Below the pieces are notes generated by a model. The model was not told the DNA's origin. It saw only the letters and a list, made by a program, of their open reading frames with translations, and did no database searches. This document shows, piece by piece, positions 1 through 10,693 of a stretch of 64,000 nt of DNA. Source of the DNA: Dugong dugon. Its lineage: Eukaryota > Chordata > Mammalia > Sirenia > Dugongidae. Within the stretch, counting starts at the first letter, position 1, and the number at the start of each line of letters is the position of its first letter. Made by a program: the position numbers and the translations under genes. The stretch spans positions 6,986,100-7,050,099 of the forward strand of contig CM057475.1 of assembly GCA_030035585.1 (NCBI GenBank), in the 5' to 3' direction.

Positions 1-1285
1 CCTTGGAATGGCTAGGAGGTTTACGTGAGCCAGTGCTTGGTAAACGGTGGCAGTCTTGCCTCCATCTGGACCACCAGCCACACACTTCCTCTTTCCCTTC
101 AGAAGGCCAGCCACAATTTCTCCACTTGCAACATGCTGACAATAATGGCTTCCTTGAAGGCTTTCTGTGAGGACGGGATACAAATACCTGTAAAGCATCT
201 GCTCAGGGCAGATACCTAGTAGGTGCTGGACAGACGGCAGTGGCTCTCCCCACGGCTGGCTGGAGTTCTGGCGGCAGTGGCTTCCCTTTGCATCCCTTGT
301 ACTCTGTGTTAACGTCCACCCCGGGCCTCTGGCGGGGGCTGCGGGCTGGGAGTCTCCCCTGCAGGCCTCTGCTCAGGCGATACTAATTGTGCCAGAGAGA
401 ACGACTCACTAGAGTGGAAAATAGTCCTCATATATCTAGCTGAAGACGATAATGACCTTTTAAATAACAGAAGCAATTTTATTTCAATACCTCAATTACT
501 CTGAACTCTCAAATGTCAAAGTGCTCGGCACTTTCAAAACAGCTTAATATAGACATTTATAGCACTTAGACACAGCTAGTTTCTTATCTAACCTAATTAT
601 GTGTTGTACAGGAAATGGCAAAGCTCACAATCTGTGTTATTTTTACAGCCATCCCCACACACGGCCCTGAGCTCTGCAGCTGGGATTTCTCCCTGGTGGA
701 GGATGCTGTTGTTCTGGAAAGGATCAAGAGTGAATCCCGGCCAGAGGCCCAGTCTCCAGCAAAACAAGGAGAGAGATGGTTCGAAGTGGGTCTACCAGCT
801 TGGTTAATGCCAATGTCACTGTGCCCCTGACTCAAGGGACAGCTGTCACATGTGTGACAGTGAAGGGCCACTGGGACCCAAAGGAACAGCCAGGATGTGG
901 GCCTGCATGAGCTGGGAAGACACTGCCTCATAGGGCAAAGCCAGGAGGTACCTTCCCAGGTGTGAGGCCAAGATCACCTGGTACCTTCTGTCACAGTTTT
1001 AGAGGCTGTCCTCCTCTCCCCATGTTCGCAGCCCAAAGGCTCCTGGCCGCCTTAGGATCCGAGCTCTATATGACCTGCCTGCCTCCCATTTCCTCTCTGG
1101 CCTCCTTCCGGCTGCTTTCCCTCCCTCTGCTCCTGATTCCTCTGCCTCCTGGCTGTCTCTTTCTCCGAGCAAGCATGCTACTGCTTCAGGGGCTTGCATT
1201 TACTTGTCCCTGTGCCTCCAGTGTCCTTCTCCCAGACACCCACGTGGCTCACAACGTCTCTTACTTTAGGCCTTTCCTGACCCCA
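1..1285. other. Intergenic sequence, no gene recognised
   Basis: Both strands were read and no exon, splice-bounded frame or known protein was recognised. About 380-610 is repeat-free and AT-rich and could be conserved regulatory DNA (see findings). The rest is ordinary GC-balanced unique sequence; small open frames on both strands have no recognisable content. Confidence 0.6.
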
Positions 1286-1740
1286 CCACTCATCTGCCAG
1301 TTTGTGGTATGTGGTGGCTTGTGTGTCGCTGTGATGCTGGGAGCTTTTCACATACCACCAGGATTTCAAATGCCAGCAGGGTCACCCATGGTAGACAAGT
1401 TACAGTGGAGTTTCCAGACTAAGACAGACTAGGAAGAAAGACCTGGTGATCTACTCCCAAAAATTAGCCAATGAAAATGCTATGGAGCACAACAGAAGGT
1501 CATTTGACTCGCTTGCTTTGGCCATGTCATCAGGAGGGATCATTTGCTAGAGGAGGACATCATGTTTGGCGAAGAAGAAGGCCCACCAGGGTGAGGGACA
1601 CCCTCAGTGAGATGCACTGGTACAATAGCCGCAATGACGGACTCGAACATGCTGGTGATCATCAGAATGGTGCAGGACTGGGCAACATTTTGTCCTGTCG
1701 TACATAAGGTCACCATGAGTTGGAGTGGAATTGATGGCAG
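1286..1740 (+). mobile_element. Short non-autonomous RTE-derived element
   Basis: This copy contains the landmarks shared by several elements in this window: 'gtggcttgtgtgtcgctgtg', 'ccagcagggtcacccatggt', 'gacagactaggaagaaag', then 'tcatcaggagggatcatt' and the tail 'ggtcaccatgagttgg'. The second half matches the 3' end of the RTE LINE copy at 62.5-63.7 kb, so it was probably mobilised by an RTE enzyme. The same layout recurs at about 24.2, 51.5 and 57.8 kb. The subfamily name is not certain. Confidence 0.7.
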
Positions 1741-1790
1741 CTGTCTACCTACCTACCTACCTGTCTATCTACCATCTATCATCAATCTTG
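1741..1790. repeat. Tetranucleotide microsatellite (CTAC/CTAT)n
   Basis: Imperfect CTAC and CTAT units directly follow the 3' end of the RTE-derived element, the usual origin of a microsatellite from a retroelement tail. Confidence 0.75.
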
Positions 1791-1992
1791 CTGACCACCC
1801 TATCACAAATTCTCCTCCCTGATATTTTCTTTCCCCTTTCCTGCCTTTTTCCCCCTCGTTAAAGTGGTAGCTTACTGACTAGGCATTTTACGTATGTATT
1901 TATTGCTTGTCCCCCTTGTAGAGTGCAGACTGCTTACAGGCTGGGCTTTTTATTATTCACTATTATGTCTCCAGTGCTTCAACATGCTGGAC

Positions 1993-2186
1993 TTGTTGTT
2001 GAGTCGATTCCGACCTATGGAGACCCCGTGTGTGCAGAGTAGAACTGTTCTGTAGGGTTTTAAAGGCTCTGACCTTTCAGAAGCAGATCTCCAGACCTGT
2101 CTTCCAAAGCACCTCTGGGTGGTTCAAACCGCTAACCTTTCAGCTAGTAGTCAAGCACTTAGCCGTTTGAGCTACCCGGGGATTCC
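1993..2186 (-). mobile_element. AfroSINE
   Basis: Reverse-orientation copy. It opens with the reversed tail 'ttgttgagtcgattccgacc' and ends with the reversed tRNA-like head near 'agccgtttgagctaccc'. The middle ('tctccagacctgtcttccaa') marks the variant without the 'tctgcttc' block. Confidence 0.85.
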
Positions 2187-2394
2187 ACTGGACTCAGTCA
2201 TCACTTGATGAATATTTGCTGAGTATAGAATGAATGGATGGATGGAAAGCCAGAGGAACAGATCAGTTTTAAGTTGGGATATCCATGGAGGGGGCTGGGC
2301 TGGGCAGCCCATGACTCTAGACTAGATACGTTACGGGGCTTGTGGAAAGCGTGGCCCAAGAGGCCAGCTTCACCACTTACCTACCATGTTAGGC

Positions 2395-2735
2395 ACTTGG
2401 CTGAGGACACTGTATACATTGCAGTGATACATTTTAATCCTCCCAGTGGCCTCCTGGGTGTTGCAAACCGTTAACATGCTCAGCTGCTAACCAAAAGGTT
2501 GGAGGTTCAAATCTCTTTTCAGAGTTGCCTTGGAAGAAAGGCCTAGCAATCTACTCCCAAAAAATCATTCATTGAAAAACCTATAGAACACAGTTCTGCT
2601 CTGATGCATGTGAGGTCGCCATGAGTTGGAGTCAACTAGATGGCAATTGATTTTTTTAGCAGCCCCTGTGTGGTGGGTATGATTATTGACATCTTACAGA
2701 TTTGCAAACTGAGGCTCAGAGAGGCTATACAGCTT
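2395..2735. mobile_element. MIR/L2-like SINE split by an AfroSINE
   Basis: The left part (2395-2447, about 'cactgtatacattgcagtga') and right part (2658-2735, 'gcaaactgaggctcagagag') are the two halves of an ancient mammalian interspersed repeat. The AfroSINE at 2448-2657 sits between them, so it is the younger insertion. Confidence 0.6.
2448..2657 (+). mobile_element. AfroSINE
   Basis: Forward copy with the tRNA-like head 'cagctgctaaccaaaagg' and the diagnostic tail 'gccatgagttggagtcaact'. It interrupts an older MIR-type repeat. Confidence 0.85.
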
Positions 2736-2858
2736 TCCTTGAGTTCTTCAGCTGGCGATGGGCAGAGACAAGCCTCAGGCTGTCCTATTCCAAGCCACAT
2801 CTTCACTGGGGCTTGCTGTTCCTGGCTGACTGTGCTGCAGTGATCCTGCCAATTTTTA

Positions 2859-3026
2859 GGGCTCCACTGGAAACCCTGCTGGCATACTGATTAAGAGCTA
2901 CGTCTGCTAACCAAAAGGTCAGCAGTTCGAATCCACCAGGCGCTCCTCAGAAGCCCTATGGGACAGTTCTACTCTGTCCTGTAGGGTTGTTATGCGTCAG
3001 AATCAACTCAAAGGCAGTGGGTTCAT
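2859..3026 (+). mobile_element. AfroSINE
   Basis: Forward copy with a well-preserved RNA polymerase III B-box-like stretch 'agttcgaatcc' and the tail 'tatgcgtcagaatcaactca'. The family is tRNA-derived and restricted to Afrotheria (established knowledge). Confidence 0.88.
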
Positions 3027-3273
3027 TTCTCCATATACCAGGAATGTTTTTTCATGAGTTAAATTTTAAAAAATTTCTCTTTATATGCTAAGATAATAAA
3101 TCTTATTTGCTGTATGTTGCAAGTATTGTCTCCAGATTGTTGCCTTTCTATTTTGTGTGTAGTAAGATTTTTTGTTTGTTTGTTTGGTTGCTTTGTTGTT
3201 TTTATTGAAGCTGTTGGCAAGACCCTGACAAAACACCTTTATAGATCTTCCAGGGTCTGCTTTCAGTTTGCCG

Positions 3274-3396
3274 TTCACTCACTCACTCACTCATTCACTC
3301 ACTCTCACTCATTCACTCAATCATTCATTCACTCAGTCATTCACTTTCTCATTCACTCACTCTCATTCATTCATTCACTCATTCATTCATTCATTA
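3274..3396. repeat. Tetranucleotide microsatellite (CACT/CATT)n
   Basis: About 120 bases of interrupted CACT and CATT units. The tract reads open in two plus-strand frames and would give Ser/His/Thr-rich peptides, but this is a property of the repeat, not coding evidence. Confidence 0.9.
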
Positions 3397-4817
3397 CACC
3401 TATTTGGGGGCCCCCGCATGGCACCAGCCCCTAGGCAGCACAGGCGCTTCGGGTTGGCAGGGTAACAGACAGTTTCAACCCAGTGTGATGGGACAGAGAC
3501 AGCAGGGGGTGCTGGGGAGCCAGGGACGGTCTAGAGGTGGACTGGTGGGAACTTCCAGGCAGGCCCTCCTCTCCCTGAAATCTCTTCCTTGCAACCCAGG
3601 TGCCATGAAGAGCCAGCCTTTCTTGGGTGTTCTTGTGGGAAGAGGAGGGGCAGATCCATATGCTTCCTTGCACAGGCCCCGTCACCTAGACCAGGGGCCC
3701 TCCTGAGGGATCCTGGCCCACTTCACAGCAATGCATCAGCACCCTGTGCCTGACACTAGCTCCCTGGATCCGAAGCAGCCAGATCCCCATCTCCATGAGG
3801 CAACCGTCCAGAGGAGGGCAGACGAGCTGCGTGGGAGCCCAGGGGAGAGCCGTGACTCCTGGAAGGCAGGCAGGGCCAGGGAGGAAGGGAGCATCCCCAC
3901 TTCAGAGCTGAGGAAAGGACAGTGGAGCCAAGCAGGTGTGCCCCCAGAAGACACACTGGTGGGCTTTCCCTCAATGACCTAAAGTGACACTTTGGGTACT
4001 GGTAGACTCAACCTGAATCCAGGCCCTTTCAACTTGGACTTGTCCCCTTACCTCTCTAACCCTCAGTTCCTTGACTGTAGACCACGAGGATTAACCAAGG
4101 CGATGTGCATCTGGAAGCTTTTGCCCTTCAGCTCTCAGCTCACTGTCACCTCTCTGCCCCTCACCGCCCTCCCTCAAGTATCCCTTGATGTTTCCTCTCA
4201 CTGAATTCACCCCAGCTCGAATCCTATGGTTGCCTGTCTGCCTCTAACTAAACTTCCTGAGGGCAGTTTGCAACCCGTCTCGTTCTCTGTTGTATCCTTG
4301 CACCTGGAAGAGTAGGGGCTCAATGAATAACTACGAATGAATGTAAAGTGCCTGACAGAGGGGATTGCTGCAGGGAACTGTTGAGAAATTCTTGTAATCA
4401 CATACTGATTCTAAGGAGGCCTGGCTCTCCTGTCCCTGCTGGGCACAGCAAGATGCAGGCTTCTGCATGCTTCCCAAGCCCTGAATCCTTTCCCAAGATG
4501 CTGGTCCAATGGTGGTGAATTAAATGGGTCTCAGGCTGTCTAATAATGTGAATGCCTGAAGCAGTCTGCAAAAATAAAGCAATAGGAAATGATGGGTCTG
4601 TCGCAGACTGGATGCTCTACCAGACCCCTCCAAGGTATTCAAAGTAAAGTCATGTTTGGCTGTGGGATATACTTAGTCCCTCAAACACCAGACTTCTGCT
4701 CTGGTCCCAAAGCCACAGAAGTCAACACTCCAGAGCCGAGGGGGCTGGGCTTCTCCTCTCCTAGGCCACAGATGGCAATTACTTGTCAGTGGACTAGTAA
4801 TTTTATAGACTGTTCTA
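3397..4817. other. Unique intergenic sequence, no gene recognised
   Basis: GC-moderate unique sequence. Short overlapping open frames exist on both strands but none has splice-bounded or recognisable protein content. Confidence 0.55.
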
Positions 4818-5086
4818 AGAATGGAGTCATACTCTTCTTATTTTTCTGACTTCTTTCACTCAGCATAATTATTTTGAGGTTCATCCATGTTGTTGCACAT
4901 ATCAATAGTCCATTCCTGCTTATTGCTGAGTAGTATTCCATTGTATGGATTTATTACGGTTTGTTTATAATTCACCTGTTGAAGGACATCTGAATTGTTT
5001 CAGTTTTTTTGGCTATTATAAATACAGCCAATATAGACATTCACCTATAAGTCTTTATATGGACATATAATTTCTTTTCTGTTGGA

Positions 5087-5395
5087 CAGGGATTGGTAAA
5101 CTTTTTCGGTAAAGGACCAAGTTGTAAGTATTTTAGGCTCTGCAGGCAATACAGTCTGCCCCAGCTGCTCAGCTCCGCCATTGCAGTACTAAGGCAGCCA
5201 CACACACTGCATAGATACACACAAACGAGCACGGCTGTGTCCCGTTCTAACCTTATCTATGGACACTGAAGTTTGACTTTCATATAATGTTCACATGTCA
5301 CAAAATAGCCTTCTTCTTTGGATTTTTCTCCCGAAACATGTAAAAATGTTAAAACCATCCTTAGCTCAAGAACGGCATTAAAACAGGACCGGGAT
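5087..5395. mobile_element. hAT-type non-autonomous DNA transposon, nested in L1
   Basis: It begins 'cagggattggtaaacttttt' and carries 'attttaggctctgcaggcaa', typical of mammalian hAT-Charlie-derived MER elements that start CAGGGGTCGGCAAAC. L1 sequence resumes at about 5400 ('gagtgaatatctaggagtga'). The far end is poorly preserved, so that border is approximate. Confidence 0.6.
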
Positions 5396-6242
5396 TCCTG
5401 ATCCTGAGTGAATATCTAGGAGTGAGATGGCTGGATCTTATATAGCAGGTGTATGTTTAACTTCTAGAAACTGTCAAACTGTTCTCCAGGGTGTTGACAC
5501 CATTTTATGTTCCCAGCAGCAGTATATGAGAGTTCCAGTTCCTTTCTTCATGGCTAATGTTTGGTCCGGTCAGTCTTTTTAATTGTAGCCATTTTTACAG
5601 TGTTGTGGCGTACGATCTGGTTATCATTTGCATTTCGCAGCGATAACAATGTTGAGCATGTTTTCCTGTGTTTCTTTGCCATCCATATATCTTCTTTGGT
5701 GAAAAGTCTGTTCAAATCTTTTGCCCATGTTTTTTCATAGGGTTGTTCTCGCTTATTAAATTTTAAGAGACTTTTTTTATATTCTCTGAATAAAAGTCTG
5801 TTGCAAGATATGTGATTTTCAGATATTTTCTCTCAGTCTATGACCTGTGTTTTCATTTTGTTTAAGGTATCTTTCAAATAACAGAAGATTTTACATTTGA
5901 CCAAACAAATTTATCATTCTTTTTTTAATAGAGCATTCTTTTGGTGTTGTACCTAAGTGTTCTTTCAATAACTCCAGGTCACAAAGAATTTTTCCTATGT
6001 TTTCTCCTAGAAGTTTTATAATTTTAGATTTCACATTTAGGTCTCTGATACAGTTTAAATTAATTTTTCTTTATGATGGGAAGTATAGATCATCTTTCCT
6101 TTTTTGTCTTTGCATATGGTTATCTGGTTGTTCCAGCACCATTTGTTGAAAGGACAATTCTTTCTTCGCTGAATTGCTTTGAGACCTTTGTCAAAAATCA
6201 GTTGACCATATGTGAGTCTTTTTGTGCCCTGTTGTTCCACTA

Positions 6243-6446
6243 GGAGCCCTGGTGGCACATCGGTTAAGTACTCGGCTGCTAACCAAAAGGTTGGTGATTC
6301 GAACCCACCAGCTGCTCCATAAGAGAAAGATGTGGCAGTCTGCTTCTGTAAAGATTTACAGCCTTGGAAATCCTAGGGGACAGTTCTACTCTGTCCCATA
6401 GGGTCACTATGACTCGGAATTGACTCGATGGCAAGGGGTGGGTTTA
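6243..6446 (+). mobile_element. AfroSINE nested in L1
   Basis: Forward copy starting 'ggagccctggtggcacatcg', the canonical head, with the 'agaaagatgtggcagtctgc' middle and the tail 'atgactcggaattgactcga'. L1 sequence lies on both sides, so it postdates the L1. Confidence 0.92.
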
Positions 6447-7079
6447 TTGTTCTACCTGTGTATCTTGATGTCAGTAGCACACTCTCTTGATTACTGTAGC
6501 TTTCTAATATGTTTTGAAATAAAATAGTGTAAGTCCTCCAACTTTGTTCTTCATTCAAAGTTGTTTTGGCTATCTAGGTTGTTCTAGGTTCTGGGCATTT
6601 CCATCTGAGTTTTAGAAACAGGTTATCAATTTCTATGAAAAAGACTTCTGTGATTTTGACTGAGATTGTGTTGAATCTGTCGATCAGTTTTGGGAGAATA
6701 GCCGTCTTAACAACATTGGGTCTTTGGCTCCTTGGCTGTACTATGGCTCTCGTTTACGCAGGTCTTGTGTTTCTCTCAGCAATGCTTTGTAGGTTTCATT
6801 GTTGTCTTCACCTCTTGCACGTCTTTGATCCCATTTATTCCTGTGTATTTCATATTTTTGATGTGCTCCTAAATTGTATTGACATTTTAATTTCAGTATG
6901 ACTGGTTTTTAGGGCCAACAAGATGTCCTGGGAGATTGGATGTGGTGTGTGAGGAAAAAGCATTTTGGTCTTAGAGGTTTTTGGGCTGAACAACTAGTAG
7001 GATGGAGTCCCATTCCTGATGGTGGCCAAGCAGAGATCAAGTGTTAATAATAAAATAAGAAGAAGAATGTGGTTTATTA

Positions 7080-7290
7080 TTATGTGATTTAGAATTCCCC
7101 ATGTTTCAGGTACTATATTTCCCACCTCCCACGTATAATAATCTCCTTAGATCCTCACAGCAACCCTAGTAGGTAAGTACTATGATTCCCATTTGACAAA
7201 AGAAGACACCAAGGTTCAGGTAGATTAACCCGTTTCCCCAAAGTTACCCAGCTCATGAAAGGAAGTCAGGCCTTAAACCCAGAGGTCCAC
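7080..7290. mobile_element. MIR/L2-like ancient repeat
   Basis: Contains 'agatcctcacagcaaccc' and 'cccatttgacaaaagaagac', degraded forms of the core motifs of ancient mammalian SINE/LINE2 repeats. Confidence 0.55.
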
Positions 7291-7513
7291 CTCCATATCT
7301 GAAACACAGCCCCTCTGCTGCCTCCTCTTGGGAGTGCAGTGGAGGGCACTCCTTGGGTTGTGGTGGGGATTGTAGTCAGTCCCTTCTTCCCCTCTGCTGA
7401 GCTAACCCAGGTGGGGTGGACATCCCCAGGGCCTCTCCTGGGCCAGCGCTGCTGCTCAAGCTCACCTTCCTTTCTGGGCAAACACAGGGCCTGCCCCAGC
7501 ACTTGCGGTAGGG

Positions 7514-7691
7514 ACCAGCTGCCATCGAGTCGACTCCTACTCCTGCCGACCCTGTGTGTCACAGGAGTGCTATGCTCCATGCAGGGTTATCATTGGCTGG
7601 TTTTTCAGAAGTAGATCACCAGACCTTTCTTCCAAGGTGCCTCTGGGTGGACTCAAACAACCAAGTGTTTTAACGGTTTGCACCACCCAGG
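7514..7691 (-). mobile_element. AfroSINE
   Basis: Reverse copy: 'agctgccatcgagtcgactc' is the reversed tail and 'gtttgcaccacccagg' the reversed head. Confidence 0.82.
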
Positions 7692-8029
7692 TTTCAGGGA
7701 CCTTGGGAAGCCCATCAGGTAGTTTTAGGTGGTGCATAGGTGACAATGTTTTTTCCAGTGTTTTAAAAATTTATTTTCAAGTAGTTAGGGAAATATAGAC
7801 TGCACATCAAGCCAGTGATTTCACAGATATTATAAGGCTTAGGATGAGGTTGAAGTTTAAAAGTGAATGAATATAAATGGAACATAATTATACAGGTAGT
7901 GATGAAAAATCACGAAGCGGGTATGGGAATGAGAAGAACTTGGGCTACACCTGAATTGGGGGTATGTCTCAGAGAGGGGAGGTAAGAAAAGAGTCATTAT
8001 TCTCTTATCAGACCCCATGTGAGAGACTG

Positions 8030-8150
8030 TATCGATAGTAATAATAATAGCATTTCCTGAGCACTGGCTCTGTGCTTGGAACTTTACATACATTATCTCA
8101 TTTAATCTTTAAAACAACCTGGGATGTTAGTAAGTATTGCTCCAATTTTG
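8030..8150. mobile_element. MIR/L2-like fragment
   Basis: Carries 'gagcactggctctgtgcttg' and 'acattatctcatttaatctt', standard features of the ancient MIR/L2 3' region. Confidence 0.6.
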
Positions 8151-9242
8151 CAAAACGACAACAACAATCTCAAAAAACAACTGAGGCTGTGGGAGTGTGA
8201 AGCCCCAGAGGGCCGCCAGTGCAGGGCATAAAGCATCCTGAACACCATTCAGGTGACAGAAGTGTTGTGACAAGGAGGGTCTCCAGAGCCCGAGGCTGTA
8301 AGTGGAGGGACTGAAGTGTGACTTGTGCTCTACATGAGCGCGAACCTTGCAGCCACAGGGAAGATGCGGTGGTGAGCTCCTTGTAATAGGAGGTATCCAA
8401 GCTGGTCTCCTCTGAAACCAAGATTCTGGGCCATTTTTCTGATCCTTTGCAAAGCATCCAGGCCCATTCTAGTTCCCTGTGTTTCATTGTGAGGCGGGGA
8501 GGAGCAGCGGCTCTTAGCGTCATTTGAGGAAAGCTGGGCATTGGAGAGTAATGCTTCCGGGGCTGGGCTCAGGCTGTTAGATGTCCATTGCCCCCAGCCC
8601 AGCCCCGAGAAGCATGAGGCCCCGTGGCAAAGCAGAGGGGCTACTCTGGCCTGGAATCTTCACCTGGTTCTGCACTGACCTGCTACATCATGGCCTCAGA
8701 TAAGCCCCTTTCCCTGGGCTGCAGTTTCTTCAGGGTTAGAGGACCTGTGTGGTCCCTGATGGCCATAGACTCTCAGAGTTTCCATTGCAGACCTCCGTCG
8801 GTCTCCCAGCCTGGCATGGAGAGGCTATTTGTGGGTCCTTGTGGAATGCTATTGAACAAGTGAGTGAGTGAATGAATGAACAAGTGGATGTGAAGGTAAA
8901 CTCATCACAGCCATGTCAGTGCCTGATGCTGGCAGAGACAGCATGCTGCAGACTGTAGGCTGTACCATGTTTGGGGCCCCACTCACCTCTGCTTTGCTGT
9001 AGAGCTGTAGACCTGTTACAGCACATTACTGGCAAATGGCGGTGAAGGGTTCGGGAAAGGGAGTATCATTGTTTCCACCAGTTTGGGGGCAGAACAGAGA
9101 GATCAGATCAGGACAACGGTATTTTCTGAGCCTCCAGGGACTTGAGGGAAGGAGACAATTTGGAGTCCCCCCTGTTTACTGAGGAGGTTATGAAGCATCC
9201 CATAGAGTAAAAGCCAAAGCACCATAAGCATGAGTGAGCACA

Positions 9243-9324
9243 TGCACACACACACACACACACACACTCAAACACACACGCTAACACACACTCATACACT
9301 CACACACACACACGCTCACACCCC
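9243..9324. repeat. (AC)n microsatellite
   Basis: Interrupted dinucleotide repeat of about 80 bases. Confidence 0.9.
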
Positions 9325-10639
9325 GATCTGAGTGTGTGGTATGTACCCAAGAACTTACTAAAGCAGCAAACCTGATGTTGGTTGAGAGATGTGATTTGAT
9401 GCTGAATACATTTCATCAGGATTTTCATATGCAAAGTCTGTTCCTCCCCAAATGTGCCCTGCTCGGTTGCATTTTAATGTGAGGAAATCCAATCTCCAAG
9501 TTCTTGCAGGGCCCAACTGGGTTCTCAGGACTTATTCCTGGCTGCTGGGCTGAATGTCAGGGAGGCAGCTTCTGTCACAAGTGGCTTCCAGAGGACAGAG
9601 CTTCTATCAAAGAGTGGGTGGGCCCGAGCAACCCGGGAGACCTGGTCAGCAGCACAAAGAGCCCCAGGCAGCCCTCCTCCATCTCCACTGCTGAATTCCA
9701 CTTCCTTCCATACCAGCCATCTGTCTGACATGCCTAAGAGGTCCAGGGACTAGCAATACAAGATGCCCAGTTGGGTCAGAATTTTGGTCTAAGTATGCCA
9801 TGTAGCCTAGACAGAGAGACCTAGCTGAGCCTGCAGTGACGGAGCCCAGGCAGCGAGGCCTAGCTGAGGCTGCAGTGAATGGAGTCATTTCCTGGGTTGA
9901 CGTCAGTGCACCCCTGGCTGCTGGTCTTCCTCTTTGAAATCCACACTGAGACCTGCTGTCCCTCGCCAAGTACTGCCATTAGAGGGGCATCTGCTCTCAG
10001 CTGGGCACCCTTCCCTGTCCTCTCGGGTGGGGTGGGCTGGGAGGGGGAACAGAGAGGGGACTTCCCCAGGAGGGGAGCAGTGGCTTTGACCTTGCTGATG
10101 GAGGTGGCTGTGAGGCCCTTGGTCACCACAATGGTGAAGGCAGGGAGGAGGCGCATGTCCTGGTTATGAAGCTGTCACGGGGAGAAGCTCAGTTGGGAGA
10201 GCACCATGCACAGGCTGATGCCATGGAGCTGAGCTGGAGAAAGTGAGTGGAATATGGGGCCCTGACCCCAGGGCTGGGGTTGCCCCTCACAAGCCCCTGG
10301 TCCTGAGACTCAGGGTGGGTGACCAAGGGCAAAGGGCTCTGACTTCACCCGGTCCTTCTGCTGTGTGCTCCAGAGTCTCCCCGAGTGGGAGCTAGAGAGC
10401 CCTCCATCAGCCTCAGCCAGAGATGGCTAAACATGCAGATTCTGTGGGGGCAGGAGGCTCCAACTAACGTTCTAGATATTTTGGAAGCAGCGCAATCCAA
10501 AGTGTGGGAGCCTCGGCTCCAGCCTGACAAACATCTACCCCAGACCAAACAGTGACTTCTCTGGGTGGGGGCAGGGCAGGGTGGGGCAGGGGTGGGCAGT
10601 TCTCTGTCCCCAGGGCCCAGGCCCAGGGACAGGCTCAGC

Positions 10640-10693
10640 AAGAAAAAGGAATGAGTCAGTGAATAGTAAGTGATGGGTAGGAAGACTGAGTCA
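10640..10693. promoter_or_regulatory. Candidate paired AP-1 sites
   Basis: Two perfect TGAGTCA heptamers lie at 10652-10658 and 10687-10693. The first is preceded by 'agaaaaaggaa', an ETS/PU.1-like core. AP-1/ETS composites are common in immune-cell enhancers, and WDFY4 is an immune gene whose stop codon lies 4.8 kb away. Short motifs also occur by chance, so this is only a candidate. Confidence 0.25.

Larger units (their letters stand above)
4818..6930 (-). mobile_element. Old LINE-1, 3' region, with two nested insertions
   Basis: Read on the plus strand this is the antisense of an L1M-type ORF2/3' end. Landmarks include 'gagtagtattccattgtatg', 'gcaccatttgttgaaaggac' and 'cttgattactgtagctttct'. 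It is broken by a DNA-transposon-like element (about 5087-5395) and an AfroSINE (6243-6446). It has no intact frame. The subfamily was not determined. Confidence 0.8.

Noticed and set aside
9860..10156. Minus-strand frame with a hydrophobic/Thr-rich start, considered as a further WDFY4 exon
   Set aside because: The WDFY4 stop codon was located at 15506 and the protein is complete there, so no exon is needed further downstream.
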